From assembly GCF_030013905.1 (NCBI RefSeq), contig NZ_CP124862.1, forward strand, positions 2,297,051-2,361,050: a stretch of 64,000 bases of DNA, given 5' to 3'. The notes under the pieces are model-generated. The model did no database searches. It was not told the DNA's origin and was given only the letters and a program-made list of their open reading frames with translations. The stretch's first letter is position 1. Each line of letters opens with the position of its first letter. Source of the stretch: Petroclostridium sp. X23 (GTDB taxonomy: Bacteria > Bacillota > Clostridia > SK-Y3). The position numbers and the translations under genes were made by a program. This document shows positions 1 through 7,320 of the stretch, piece by piece.

Positions 1-106
1 CTGATATCATATCGATAGGGATACCGGCTTCTTCAAATGCCTTTAAAACACCAATGTGTGCAGCACCTCTTATCCCGCCGCCGGATAATGCAACCCCAAT
101 TTTCAT
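1..106 (-). CDS. Patatin-like phospholipase, N-terminal fragment (cut by window edge)
   Basis: Only the first 35 codons lie in the window; the gene continues past position 1. Reading leftward from the ATG at 106, the product begins with a beta strand and the glycine-rich stretch [14 protein letters not shown]. This matches the oxyanion-hole motif GGGxRG of patatin-like phospholipases (RssA/YchK-type lipid acyl hydrolases). The GxSxG nucleophile and DGA motifs would lie outside the window and cannot be checked. A ribosome binding site (GAGGTGG) sits 5 nt before the ATG. It follows the FAD-dependent dehydrogenase gene on the same strand with about 110 bp between them. Family assignment rests on one motif. 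Confidence 0.75.
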   Translation of the reverse strand, partial: MKIGVALSGGGIRGAAHIGVLKAFEEAGIPIDMIS

Positions 107-219
107 TAAAACCACCTCAATCATCAACTGAGAACGGATAATTCACACTTTAAAACAAATGAAACGCTTCCCAAAACGGCATTCTCAATTATCAATTCTC
201 AATTCATTTTACTCAGTGG
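107..219. repeat. Intergenic spacer with short direct repeats
   Basis: The spacer contains the word TTCTCAATTATCAATTCTCAATT-like repeats near 181-204, a short 7-10 bp repeated word of the same style as the tandem words found elsewhere in intergenic DNA of this window. No gene or clear terminator is seen. Confidence 0.4.
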
Positions 220-1824
220 CTATTCAATTGGTGCATATTTTTTTATGATTTGTTCGGCCGCTCTTATACCGTCAACTGCAGCGCTCACAATTCCGCCCGC
301 ATATCCCGCACCCTCTCCGGCAGGATATAAACCCGGCATATTCAACGCTTCACCGGATTCACTTCTGCTAATACGGATAGGCGCCGAGGTTCTTGTCTCT
401 ACACCGGTCATAATGACATCCGGCTGCGCATATCCTTTTATCTTTTGATCAAAGTATTGCAAACCTTTTTTCATCGTCTTGATTACATAATCCGGCAAGC
501 ATCGCGTAATGTCTGATGGAATCACACTGCCGGTGTAGCTGGGTTGTACAGTACCAATATGTTTTGACGGTATACCTTCTAAAAAATCCCCTACCCTTTG
601 CACTGGAGCACTATATCTATTCTGACCTGTCTCAAAAGCTAATCTCTCCCATTTCCTTTGGAACTCTACCCCAGCCAGCGGATGACGGCTCCCAAAATCC
701 CCCGGCCCCACCGAAACCACCAACGCACTATTGGCATTGTCCCGATCTCGCGCAAATTCACTCATACCGTTGGTAACAATTGAATCATATTCCGAAGCTG
801 CCGCTACAACTACCCCGCCAGGACACATACAAAAAGAATAGCATGTCCTATCCGCACTTTTATAAACCAGTTGATAGTCTGCGGCTTTCAGTCTCGGATG
901 TCCTGCGTAATCCCCGTACTGCGCTATATCTATGACCCTCTGAGGGTGTTCGATCCGTACGCCTATGGAAAACGGCTTTTGGATGATTTCAATCCCTTGC
1001 TGCAACAGCATTTCATAAGTATCTCTTGCACTGTGGCCTATTGCCAGCACCACTACATTGCTAATGATCTCTTCCTCATTATTAATGGTTACACTCTTAA
1101 TGGATGATGTTCCGGTAAAGTTGATGCTTGTCAGCTTTGATCGAAATCTGACTTCACCCCCTAGTGATATAATTCGGTTTCTGATGTTTTTTACAACATC
1201 TTTTAATAAATCGGTGCCAATATGAGGTTTGCCTCTATAGCCTATTTCATCAGGAGCGCCCGCTTCCACCAAAGCTTCCAAAACCTTGTCACATCTTCTG
1301 TCGTTGATCCTTGTAGTTAATTTTCCATCTGAAAAAGTACCGGCTCCCCCTTCACCGAACTGTACGTTGCTTTCGGGGTCAAGCTGATTTGTTTGCCAAA
1401 ACCGATGAACTTTTCTGCTTCTCTCATCTACCTCATCGCCTCTTTCCAATAATAGAGGCTTATACCCGTTTACTGCCAAAATAAGACCGGCAAATAATCC
1501 TGCCGGTCCTGTACCAACCACAATGGGTCTGCCTTTTATTATTTCCGCCCCGGAATGGATAGGTGGTTCCTGCTCCGGTATAATCAGCCGAACATTCCCA
1601 TCCGAAAGTTTTCTTTCCACCTTGCTTTCATCACTATATAAATCAACTAATATCGAATAAGCAAACTCAATTCTGCTTTTCCGTCTAGCATCTATAGATT
1701 CTTTGATAATTCGAAGGTTTTTGATTTCACTTTCTTTAACTCTTAATTTCTTTGATATCTTTTTTCTAAGCAAGTTAATATCTTCATCCAGCGTCATTCT
1801 TATATTGCTTACTTGTAGGCTCAT
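220..1824 (-). CDS. FAD-dependent dehydrogenase (COG2509 type)
   Basis: This 534-residue cytosolic protein belongs to the uncharacterised NAD(FAD)-utilising dehydrogenase family COG2509. Residues 100-127 form a Rossmann FAD-binding segment with GTGPAG at 104-109 followed by an acidic strand end (LLLERG). A second nucleotide-binding region has VVLAIGHSARD. The C-terminus PGLYPAGEGAGYAGGIVSAAVDG is the usual final FAD-contact motif of this fold, shown here only in part. The ~90-residue N-terminal region before the Rossmann fold is typical of the family. Start ATG at 1824; GGAGG lies 11 nt upstream, inside the end of cdaR, 6 bp away, so the gene is co-transcribed with cdaR and cdaA. In many Clostridia this gene sits beside cdaA-cdaR and glmM; here glmM is not next. 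The substrate is unknown. Confidence 0.85.
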   Translation of the reverse strand: MSLQVSNIRMTLDEDINLLRKKISKKLRVKESEIKNLRIIKESIDARRKSRIEFAYSILVDLYSDESKVERKLSDGNVRLIIPEQEPPIHSGAEIIKGRPIVVGTGPAGLFAGLILAVNGYKPLLLERGDEVDERSRKVHRFWQTNQLDPESNVQFGEGGAGTFSDGKLTTRINDRRCDKVLEALVEAGAPDEIGYRGKPHIGTDLLKDVVKNIRNRIISLGGEVRFRSKLTSINFTGTSSIKSVTINNEEEIISNVVVLAIGHSARDTYEMLLQQGIEIIQKPFSIGVRIEHPQRVIDIAQYGDYAGHPRLKAADYQLVYKSADRTCYSFCMCPGGVVVAAASEYDSIVTNGMSEFARDRDNANSALVVSVGPGDFGSRHPLAGVEFQRKWERLAFETGQNRYSAPVQRVGDFLEGIPSKHIGTVQPSYTGSVIPSDITRCLPDYVIKTMKKGLQYFDQKIKGYAQPDVIMTGVETRTSAPIRISRSESGEALNMPGLYPAGEGAGYAGGIVSAAVDGIRAAEQIIKKYAPIE

Positions 1825-1830
1825 ATGCTA

Positions 1831-3180
1831 TTATTCCTCCGTCGAATTCGTGTTTCCAGGCTTTGCCGGTGTTGACGTCTCCCCCTGCTGCTTCGGGTTT
1901 TGACCTTCGGACGTCTGTGTATTTGTCCCTGAATTGTTTGTATTCGTCGCAGGTTTGGATTCTCCATCACTCTTCTGCTTGGATAGCTTAATGGTAACCG
2001 TATGACTCCCCACTACTTCGACATCTGAGTATACCTTTACATTTAACGGCACTTCATGCTGACCCTCATTAAGGTCTTTTATATCTATAGAAGCAAATAT
2101 ATTTTTTCTTTCCAAAGCACTCACAATACTTTCCATTCCTTTTACAGTTACCTCTACCTGCTTGGTAACAAGCCTGTAGCTTAAGTCTTCAGGTACATTA
2201 TCCACTCTTATGTTTTGTACTGCAAATGTACGGGATATCTGCCTTTCAACATCAACTTTCACATTGACTGTATTGGTTTGGTCTACCAACTTCAGACCAT
2301 CAGGGATCTTCAATGGGACATCTATGTCTAAATCTTCATTACTTTTATTGATATTAATCGGATCCGCAAGTATCTGGTACGCCGCATCTACCACTTCACT
2401 TTTCCCGGCTATTCTAACGGTTTTAGGAACAATCTCTGTTTTTGCAATCACATAGTTGTCAGCAGCCGATCCGTTCAATTGCGGAACAACCGGAACTTCC
2501 TTCCATTTCATAATCGGGTACACTACCTGAACAGTGTCTACATCCCTTGATACATGAGTACTATTTATTTTCTCCTTAGCTTTATTATATATTTCATATT
2601 TTTGTGTAGAAATCACATCTTTAGTTTGCCCGGTTAGGTCTATCTCAACCTTTAGACTATCCACAGCACTTATCACAGAAGAAGGTCCTCGAAGCGAAAC
2701 CATATTTGGCGTTACCTGAGGTTCAAAAGCAATATATGGATCTTTCACGGAACCTTTCGGTACTATTTCCACCGGCTTTTGTATTTCCATCATTTTATCC
2801 AGCTTTACGTTTATATAATAAGGTTTCTTTTCCAGTATGGTTATGCCTTCAATGAGCGGGTCCACCTGTACTGATACAGAATGCTCTCCTGTCCGGTTTA
2901 GTCCTCTTAAGTCCGCGATAACTCTAAAACTTTGTTCGCTAACCCCAGTCAAAGCTTTTGTCTTTCCTTTAATTTTTAATGTAACTTTATCCGCCACATC
3001 CCCAAGCACGAAAAGACCTGCTTCACTGACCAATTCATTTCCCGTTATTTCAATCGGGATATCTTTAAGGGTAACTTCTTTCTCAGGATTTTGAATATCT
3101 ACCACATATATCCATAGAACAATCGCAATAAGGGCCGAAATAACTTTCAAGGTAATATCCTTATTAAAAATTTCTTTCAT
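1831..3180 (-). CDS. cdaR: CdaR, YbbR-domain regulator of diadenylate cyclase
   Basis: This is a membrane-anchored protein of 449 residues. Its single N-terminal transmembrane helix (about residues 10-27, LKVISALIAIVLWIYVV) is followed by repeated extracytoplasmic YbbR domains, recognisable by recurring blocks such as VTLKDIPIEITGN and VSLRGPSSVISAV. The C-terminus is low-complexity (Ser/Thr/Asn/Pro/Gln), as expected for an exported tail. CdaR binds the membrane part of CdaA and modulates cyclic-di-AMP synthesis. I chose the ATG at 3180: AAGGG lies 7 nt upstream and it begins 11 bp after the cdaA stop. A TTG at 3213 would overlap cdaA and lacks a site. Operon order cdaA-cdaR-FAD dehydrogenase. 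Confidence 0.9.
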   Translation of the reverse strand: MKEIFNKDITLKVISALIAIVLWIYVVDIQNPEKEVTLKDIPIEITGNELVSEAGLFVLGDVADKVTLKIKGKTKALTGVSEQSFRVIADLRGLNRTGEHSVSVQVDPLIEGITILEKKPYYINVKLDKMMEIQKPVEIVPKGSVKDPYIAFEPQVTPNMVSLRGPSSVISAVDSLKVEIDLTGQTKDVISTQKYEIYNKAKEKINSTHVSRDVDTVQVVYPIMKWKEVPVVPQLNGSAADNYVIAKTEIVPKTVRIAGKSEVVDAAYQILADPININKSNEDLDIDVPLKIPDGLKLVDQTNTVNVKVDVERQISRTFAVQNIRVDNVPEDLSYRLVTKQVEVTVKGMESIVSALERKNIFASIDIKDLNEGQHEVPLNVKVYSDVEVVGSHTVTIKLSKQKSDGESKPATNTNNSGTNTQTSEGQNPKQQGETSTPAKPGNTNSTEE

Positions 3181-3191
3181 TTGAATACCCT

Positions 3192-4040
3192 TCACTTGCC
3201 TTTCCCCTTCCAAGATATAAGCTTTTTCTTATTTTTTTTCTCTCTACTAATCTGAATGGTCTTATTGAGTGCTTTCTTCAGCGTTTCTACTGTCAAATTT
3301 CTAGTAAGGTCTCCGTCCAGAGCAAAAGAAATCTTTCCTGTCTCTTCTGATACAACAATTACTACAGCATCAGAGTTTTCGGATATGCCTAATGCGGCCC
3401 TATGTCTTGTCCCTAGTTCCTTGCTGAGATTTTGGTTTTGTGTAAGGGGAAGAAAACATGCCGCGGCTTTGATCTTATTCTCCCTAATGACGACTGCACC
3501 GTCATGCAACGGTGTATTAGGAATAAATATATTTACCAGCAGCTCGGCACTTATGATGGAATCCATCGTAATACCCGTTCTGATAATATCGCCGATTTTT
3601 GTATCTCTTTCAATAACCATAAGTGCACCAATGCGGTTTTGCGAAAGCGTATGTACTGCTTTTGCGATTTCTTCTATAGCAAGAGCGATACTGCTTTCGG
3701 TATTGTACTCTTCAAAAACAAACATATTGCCAAAACGGCTTCTTCCCATCTGTTCGAGAGCACGGCGAAGCTCCGGCTGGAAAACAACCAAAAGAGCCAA
3801 TACACCCACCTGCATGGTGTTTTTTAGTATGAAATTAATGGTATTTAAGTTTAACCAGTCACTAAGCTGTGTAACCACAAGAAGAATCACGATCCCTTTA
3901 ATGAGCTGCTCTGCTCTGGTTTCACGGATAAGCCTAATGGTTTTATATATAACATAGGCAACAATCGTAACATCAATAATATCGCTTAGTTTTATAAACT
4001 TAATAAATTGGAATAAAAAATCATAAAGACTCTGTAGCAC
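3192..4040 (-). CDS. cdaA: CdaA, membrane diadenylate cyclase
   Basis: CdaA makes cyclic-di-AMP from two ATP, the second messenger controlling potassium, osmolyte uptake and wall homeostasis in Firmicutes. The 282-residue protein has three hydrophobic helices in residues 20-90 and a cytoplasmic DAC domain. Both catalytic motifs are present: DGA at 180-182 (LHDGAVVI) and RHR at 212-214 (GTRHRAALG). Length matches CdaA of Bacillus (about 273). The start is GTG at 4040 with AGGGGTG 8 nt upstream; no ATG is available in frame near the start. It is the first gene of the leftward operon, behind the promoter at 4072-4101. Confidence 0.96.
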   Translation of the reverse strand: MLQSLYDFLFQFIKFIKLSDIIDVTIVAYVIYKTIRLIRETRAEQLIKGIVILLVVTQLSDWLNLNTINFILKNTMQVGVLALLVVFQPELRRALEQMGRSRFGNMFVFEEYNTESSIALAIEEIAKAVHTLSQNRIGALMVIERDTKIGDIIRTGITMDSIISAELLVNIFIPNTPLHDGAVVIRENKIKAAACFLPLTQNQNLSKELGTRHRAALGISENSDAVVIVVSEETGKISFALDGDLTRNLTVETLKKALNKTIQISREKKNKKKLISWKGKGK

Positions 4041-4071
4041 AGCTGCGCACCCCTGTTTATCTTTTAATTAG

Positions 4072-4101
4072 ATTATACCTTTTTTATTTTCCATTTGTCA
4101 G
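4072..4101 (-). promoter_or_regulatory. Sigma-A-type promoter of cdaA
   Basis: On the minus strand CTGACA (4096-4101) is followed after 18 bp by TATAAT (4072-4077). Transcription would begin about 25 nt before the cdaA GTG. No other gene start lies between. Confidence 0.6.
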
Positions 4102-4440
4102 TAATTTTTATAATTTTTTCGAATAAAATACACAATAATTTCATCGCATAAATTGGTGAAGTTATACAAATGATAATTATAGTTATAAGCTCGGAGTTCG
4201 GAGTTTGGAGCTAAAAAAGAAATATATATTTCAATTATGAACATTATGTTGATATGCTAAACACCGCAATCCAAATAATCTGTATTAATACACTACTAAT
4301 TTAGGCTTATATAAACAAGTATATCACATAAATAATAAAAAGAAAACGGCATGCATCCATAAGTATACATACCAACTTTGTACAATGCTTAAACTCTGCT
4401 CTTGAATTTTCGAGTGATAAAATATGATGGAGGTTTATAT
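4102..4440. other. Divergent intergenic region cdaA / BON gene
   Basis: About 340 bp of AT-rich DNA between divergent genes. Near 4190-4217 there is a short repeated word (CGGAGTTCGGAGTTTGGAG), the same style of word repeat seen elsewhere in this window. A GGAGG ribosome binding site for the BON gene lies at 4429-4433. I see no convincing RNA gene or ORF. Confidence 0.5.
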
Positions 4441-5097
4441 ATGGATAAAGATGCAAAAATGACTAAAATTATCAAAGATAACTTAGAGGAAAAGATGGGG
4501 GCTAGCTCTATGGATATAAATGTAGAGTATCAAAACGGCTTTGTCCATTTATCCGGCTTCGTGGATGTATTGGCTGAAAAAAAATATGCGGAAGAGATTT
4601 TAAAGGGAATGGATGGAATACACAATATTGAAAACAATCTGACTATTTCCATGGATGGCGAGCTAAGTGACAACCATATCATGGCTGAGCTTGACCGGAC
4701 AATCAAACATAGCAAATATGCCAGTAATCTCCGCAGAGTCAGTTCTAAAGTATCGGGAGGCAGCGCTACATTGACAGGCGCTGTAAGCACTTTAGCGGAT
4801 GAGATGCATGCCATTGAGCTTGCCCGCAGCGTAAGAGGCATCAAAGATGTGGCTAGCAATTTGGATATTACATCTTCACACAGCTATGATGACGCAACAT
4901 TAAAGAATAAAATCAATCAGGTGCTTTCAGGCACACGCCTCAGTATCCCGGATATTCAAACCGATGTAAGTAATGGAAAGGTCACACTAAAAGGCTATGT
5001 AGCCACTGCCAAAGATATGGAACTTGCCATAGAATTGGCCGCCGACGTTGAAGGTGTCTCCCATGTGAGCAATAGATTGAAAATCAGAAGGCTGTGA
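4441..5097 (+). CDS. Triple BON-domain protein
   Basis: The 218-residue protein carries three BON (bacterial OsmY and nodulation) domains at about residues 5-75, 75-145 and 148-218. Each ends in the typical GVxxVxNxLxI pattern: GIHNIENNLTI, GIKDVASNLDI, GVSHVSNRLKI. The strand LSGFV / LTGAV / LKGYV appears once in each. BON domains bind phospholipid or other hydrophobic ligands and often act in envelope stress. There is no signal peptide or membrane segment, so it is probably cytosolic, unlike OsmY. Start ATG at 4441 is chosen over an upstream TTG at 4402 because GGAGG lies 7 nt before it. It is monocistronic, flanked by a divergent and a downstream repeat region. Confidence 0.85.
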   Translation: MDKDAKMTKIIKDNLEEKMGASSMDINVEYQNGFVHLSGFVDVLAEKKYAEEILKGMDGIHNIENNLTISMDGELSDNHIMAELDRTIKHSKYASNLRRVSSKVSGGSATLTGAVSTLADEMHAIELARSVRGIKDVASNLDITSSHSYDDATLKNKINQVLSGTRLSIPDIQTDVSNGKVTLKGYVATAKDMELAIELAADVEGVSHVSNRLKIRRL

Positions 5098-5250
5098 GAA
5101 GCCTTAGCAAGACTCAGGGGACAGTCTGAAATCATTGAGAAAGTGCTTCATCGGTCAGTCGCAAAGCACGGGGACGGAGCTTCACTCCTTATCAGTGATC
5201 TCGACCTGTCCCCATGTCTTGCCCTTCTGTGTACTACAACGTCCTATAAA
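5098..5250. repeat. Dispersed intergenic element, copy 1
   Basis: This segment after the BON gene shares the 18-base core GGTCAGTCGCAAAGCAYG (from 5153) with 54859 onward. Both copies share flanking pieces: GGGACAGTC-like ends, GCTTCACTCCTT and CTTCTGTGT. Both lie between genes and both are followed by ATTCATT or ATTCACT-type word repeats. It looks like a dispersed intergenic element and is not coding. Confidence 0.5.
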
Positions 5251-5291
5251 CTATTAAAACTTATATGGTTTTTATATTGTACATTAATCAC

Positions 5292-5398
5292 TATTCATTA
5301 TTCATTATTCATTATTCATTATTCATTATTCATTATTCATTATTCATTATTCATTATTCATTATTCATTATTCATTATTCACTATTCATTATTCACTC
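5292..5398. repeat. Tandem heptamer array (ATTCATT)n
   Basis: About fifteen near-perfect copies of the 7-bp unit ATTCATT run head to tail, with ATTCACT variants at both ends. The region lies between the BON gene and the site-2 protease gene. An open frame through it (IIHYSLF repeating every 21 nt) is a by-product of the repeat. Confidence 0.9.
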
Positions 5399-5473
5399 TC
5401 CACTGCTCTCTTGACGCTCTTTTCTTATCTATGTTACTATTTCATTATACATTTGTTTAAGAGGAGAGTTCAT

Positions 5474-6112
5474 ATGCTTCATTTTGATCCCATGGAGATC
5501 CTGCTAACTTTGCCGGGAATAATCATCGGTTTTGTTTTTCATGAATTCGCGCATGCTTATGCTGCCGTCAAGTTAGGAGACTCTACACCAAAGGATCAAG
5601 GAAGACTTACTGTCGATCCTCTGCCGCATCTCGATGTCTTTGGTCTCATATTGATTGTTATTACCGGATTTGGCTGGGCCCGGCCTGTGCAAGTAGACCG
5701 CCGCAATTTCAAGAATCCCCGCCGTGACGATATAATGGTTTCATTAACGGGTCCAATGATCAATCTTGCCATTGCGTTCTTTTTTGCAATACTGTTAAAA
5801 CTGTTTATTGTTGCAGGGTTACCTTACCGTATGAACGAAACCATTGCCAGCGGTATTACAGCTATTGCCCAACATACCGTCCGCATTAACCTTGTACTGT
5901 TTATTTTTAATCTTCTTCCCATTCATCCGTTGGATGGGTTTCACATTCTTTCCAACATGGTGCACTATACGAACCTTAACAGGCTTTACCGCTTAAAATA
6001 TTTTAGCAGATTCATCCTGATTGCAATTATCATCACTCCTACTGCTTCCTACATCATTACACCACTGGTGGACAGCATCTATAAAGGTCTGTTTACATTA
6101 TTGGCTTTGTAA
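5474..6112 (+). CDS. Site-2 protease family zinc metallopeptidase (M50)
   Basis: This is a 212-residue polytopic membrane protease of the M50 family (YwhC/Rip3-like short form). HEFAH at residues 23-27 within the first helix supplies two zinc ligands and the catalytic Glu. LLPIHPLDG near residue 148-155 supplies the third ligand (Asp) in the usual N-P-D-G-type loop. At least four hydrophobic helices are visible. Members cut transmembrane segments of regulators such as anti-sigma factors; no substrate is evident here. Start ATG at 5474 is preceded by GAGGAGAG. An earlier in-frame start at 5411 lacks a site and would run into the repeat tail. It converges with ytrI, 9 bp away. Confidence 0.9.
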   Translation: MLHFDPMEILLTLPGIIIGFVFHEFAHAYAAVKLGDSTPKDQGRLTVDPLPHLDVFGLILIVITGFGWARPVQVDRRNFKNPRRDDIMVSLTGPMINLAIAFFFAILLKLFIVAGLPYRMNETIASGITAIAQHTVRINLVLFIFNLLPIHPLDGFHILSNMVHYTNLNRLYRLKYFSRFILIAIIITPTASYIITPLVDSIYKGLFTLLAL

Positions 6113-6121
6113 CGTGTGTCT

Positions 6122-6595
6122 TTATTCACTGCTATCTGGGCTTTTTACGTCCACTTCAATCCACAGTTTCAGAACATCCGACAACATGACTTTTTTAACC
6201 GCCAATTTATACTCCTGATCCCCTAGCCGCATGATTCTATTGTCTATGATTGCAGCTGCCATATCCATATCGATACTTTTTACTTCTTTACCCACTAACG
6301 CATTATATTTTCCTTTTATATGCTTTTCAAGGTCTATTTTCTCAATATTATCTCCTTCATATACTAAAATAACTTCTACGTCCTTCAATATGAACCGCGT
6401 ATTATTTATCGACTCTTCGAGCTTCTTAAGCCGTGCGTCCTTATCTTGAACTACGGCTTCGAGATAGCTGATTCTCTCAGAATACATATCCATCCTATAG
6501 CTTACCAAGACAGTAAGACTTATCACGCCTAGTACTATACCGATTACAACGCCTGTTATCAGGCAAATCATAAACTTTAGATGTTTCATGTTCAT
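6122..6595 (-). CDS. YtrI-like sporulation membrane protein
   Basis: The 157-residue protein has one N-terminal transmembrane helix (MICLITGVVIGIVLGVISL), a coiled-coil stretch (SYLEAVVQDKDARLKKLEESI) and a C-terminal alpha/beta part. I call it YtrI-like from architecture and position, not from strong sequence memory. In Bacillus, ytrI follows ytrH and both are needed for efficient sporulation. The ATG at 6595 overlaps the ytrH stop as ATGA, which indicates translational coupling; an upstream ATG at 6616 has no site. Confidence 0.6.
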   Translation of the reverse strand: MNMKHLKFMICLITGVVIGIVLGVISLTVLVSYRMDMYSERISYLEAVVQDKDARLKKLEESINNTRFILKDVEVILVYEGDNIEKIDLEKHIKGKYNALVGKEVKSIDMDMAAAIIDNRIMRLGDQEYKLAVKKVMLSDVLKLWIEVDVKSPDSSE

Positions 6596-6930
6596 TTCGG
6601 CCACATATCTCCGCATTTTTGAATAAGTTTAATAAAGCTGAACCCGGCATTGGCACCGATAAGCGCTATAACAATATATGCAGTCTGCCGGATCACTGAT
6701 TTGATCTCTCCTTTTAGCAGTCCTTGTTCTATTGCCTCAAAAGATGAAAAAGTACCTCCTAATGCGACAGCTACTGCCCATATTTTTATAGAACGTGCTA
6801 CATCCAGCATGGTCTTTAGCGGAGGATGATTATTCACCAACGCGCCTATTCCTGCAAACACGCCTGCTCCCACTACCACTCCGAAAGCAATGAGAAGATT
6901 ATATACAAGATTGGTAATAAAAAAAACCAC
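6592..6930 (-). CDS. ytrH: YtrH family sporulation protein
   Basis: A small membrane protein of about 112 residues with three hydrophobic segments. It matches the YtrH family in length and in the block IKIWAVAVALGGTFSSFEAIE followed by GANAG; these resemble the IWA-xxxAIGGTF and GAHSG segments of the Bacillus protein. YtrH is made in the mother cell during sporulation and is needed for spore formation; the mechanism is unknown. The start is GTG at 6930: AAAGGGTG lies 9 nt upstream. A GTG at 6939 would overlap that site. It is coupled to ytrI by an ATGA overlap. Confidence 0.8.
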   Translation of the reverse strand: MVFFITNLVYNLLIAFGVVVGAGVFAGIGALVNNHPPLKTMLDVARSIKIWAVAVALGGTFSSFEAIEQGLLKGEIKSVIRQTAYIVIALIGANAGFSFIKLIQKCGDMWPK

Positions 6931-6949
6931 TGCTATCACCCTTTAATTA

Positions 6950-7027
6950 TTATGAGTATCTACTAATTAAAGGTATTATACCGGTAGCTTTTTTATGCCA
7001 GAAATATTCATCCGGTGTTAACTCCAT
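6950..7027 (-). CDS. Possible 25-residue ORF before ytrH
   Basis: An ATG at 7027 with GGAG 6 nt upstream opens a 25-codon frame (MELTPDEYFWHKK then ATGIIPLISRYS) that ends 19 bp before the ytrH start. The frame stays open upstream for about 13 more codons without a usual start codon. It has a protein-like composition but no recognised relatives. It may be a leader peptide, a remnant or chance. Confidence 0.2.
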   Translation of the reverse strand: MELTPDEYFWHKKATGIIPLISRYS

Positions 7028-7056
7028 AACCGTCTCCAGATTGACTTCCCCACAAA

Positions 7057-7212
7057 TTATGCGCTCTTTAAATACTCAACGATAAGATTGTCCAATATAG
7101 CACTTACTCTTAAAACGCTTTCGGATAAAGGCCCTTCTTCTTCTATCAATTTGTTAAGCTGGTATTGCACTTGGTGAATTTCTTTTTTTAATACATCTCT
7201 TTCATGGGTCAT
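7057..7212 (-). CDS. Spo0E-like aspartyl-phosphate phosphatase
   Basis: A 51-residue protein with the Spo0E family layout: two helices joined by a short loop. The second helix carries the signature SxxLDxLIxxYL, here VSAILDNLIVEYLKSA. The first helix is KKEIHQVQYQLNKLIEEEG. Spo0E-type proteins dephosphorylate Spo0A~P and so delay sporulation. The start ATG at 7212 has AAAGGAG 9 nt upstream, a strong site. It reads in the same direction as ytrH and ytrI, about 130 bp downstream. Confidence 0.85.
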   Translation of the reverse strand: MTHERDVLKKEIHQVQYQLNKLIEEEGPLSESVLRVSAILDNLIVEYLKSA

Positions 7213-7320
7213 GCAATCCGTCTCCTTTATAGTATTGTGCTGTTCTTACAATAATTTGATTGTAGCATTTTACATAATACTGCAAAATAGTATTTAATGC
7301 CTATTTAAAAACACAAACTT

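Noticed and set aside
3256..3957. 233-codon frame opposite cdaA
   Set aside because: It is antisense to a complete, motif-bearing cdaA and has no family features.
5098..5410. CRISPR-like array in the heptamer region
   Set aside because: There are no spacers; the units are contiguous 7-mers and no cas gene is in the window.
5143..5460. Open frame of 105 codons over the heptamer array
   Set aside because: The protein is a by-product of the 7-bp repeat (IIHYSLF every 21 nt), with no ribosome site and no natural composition.
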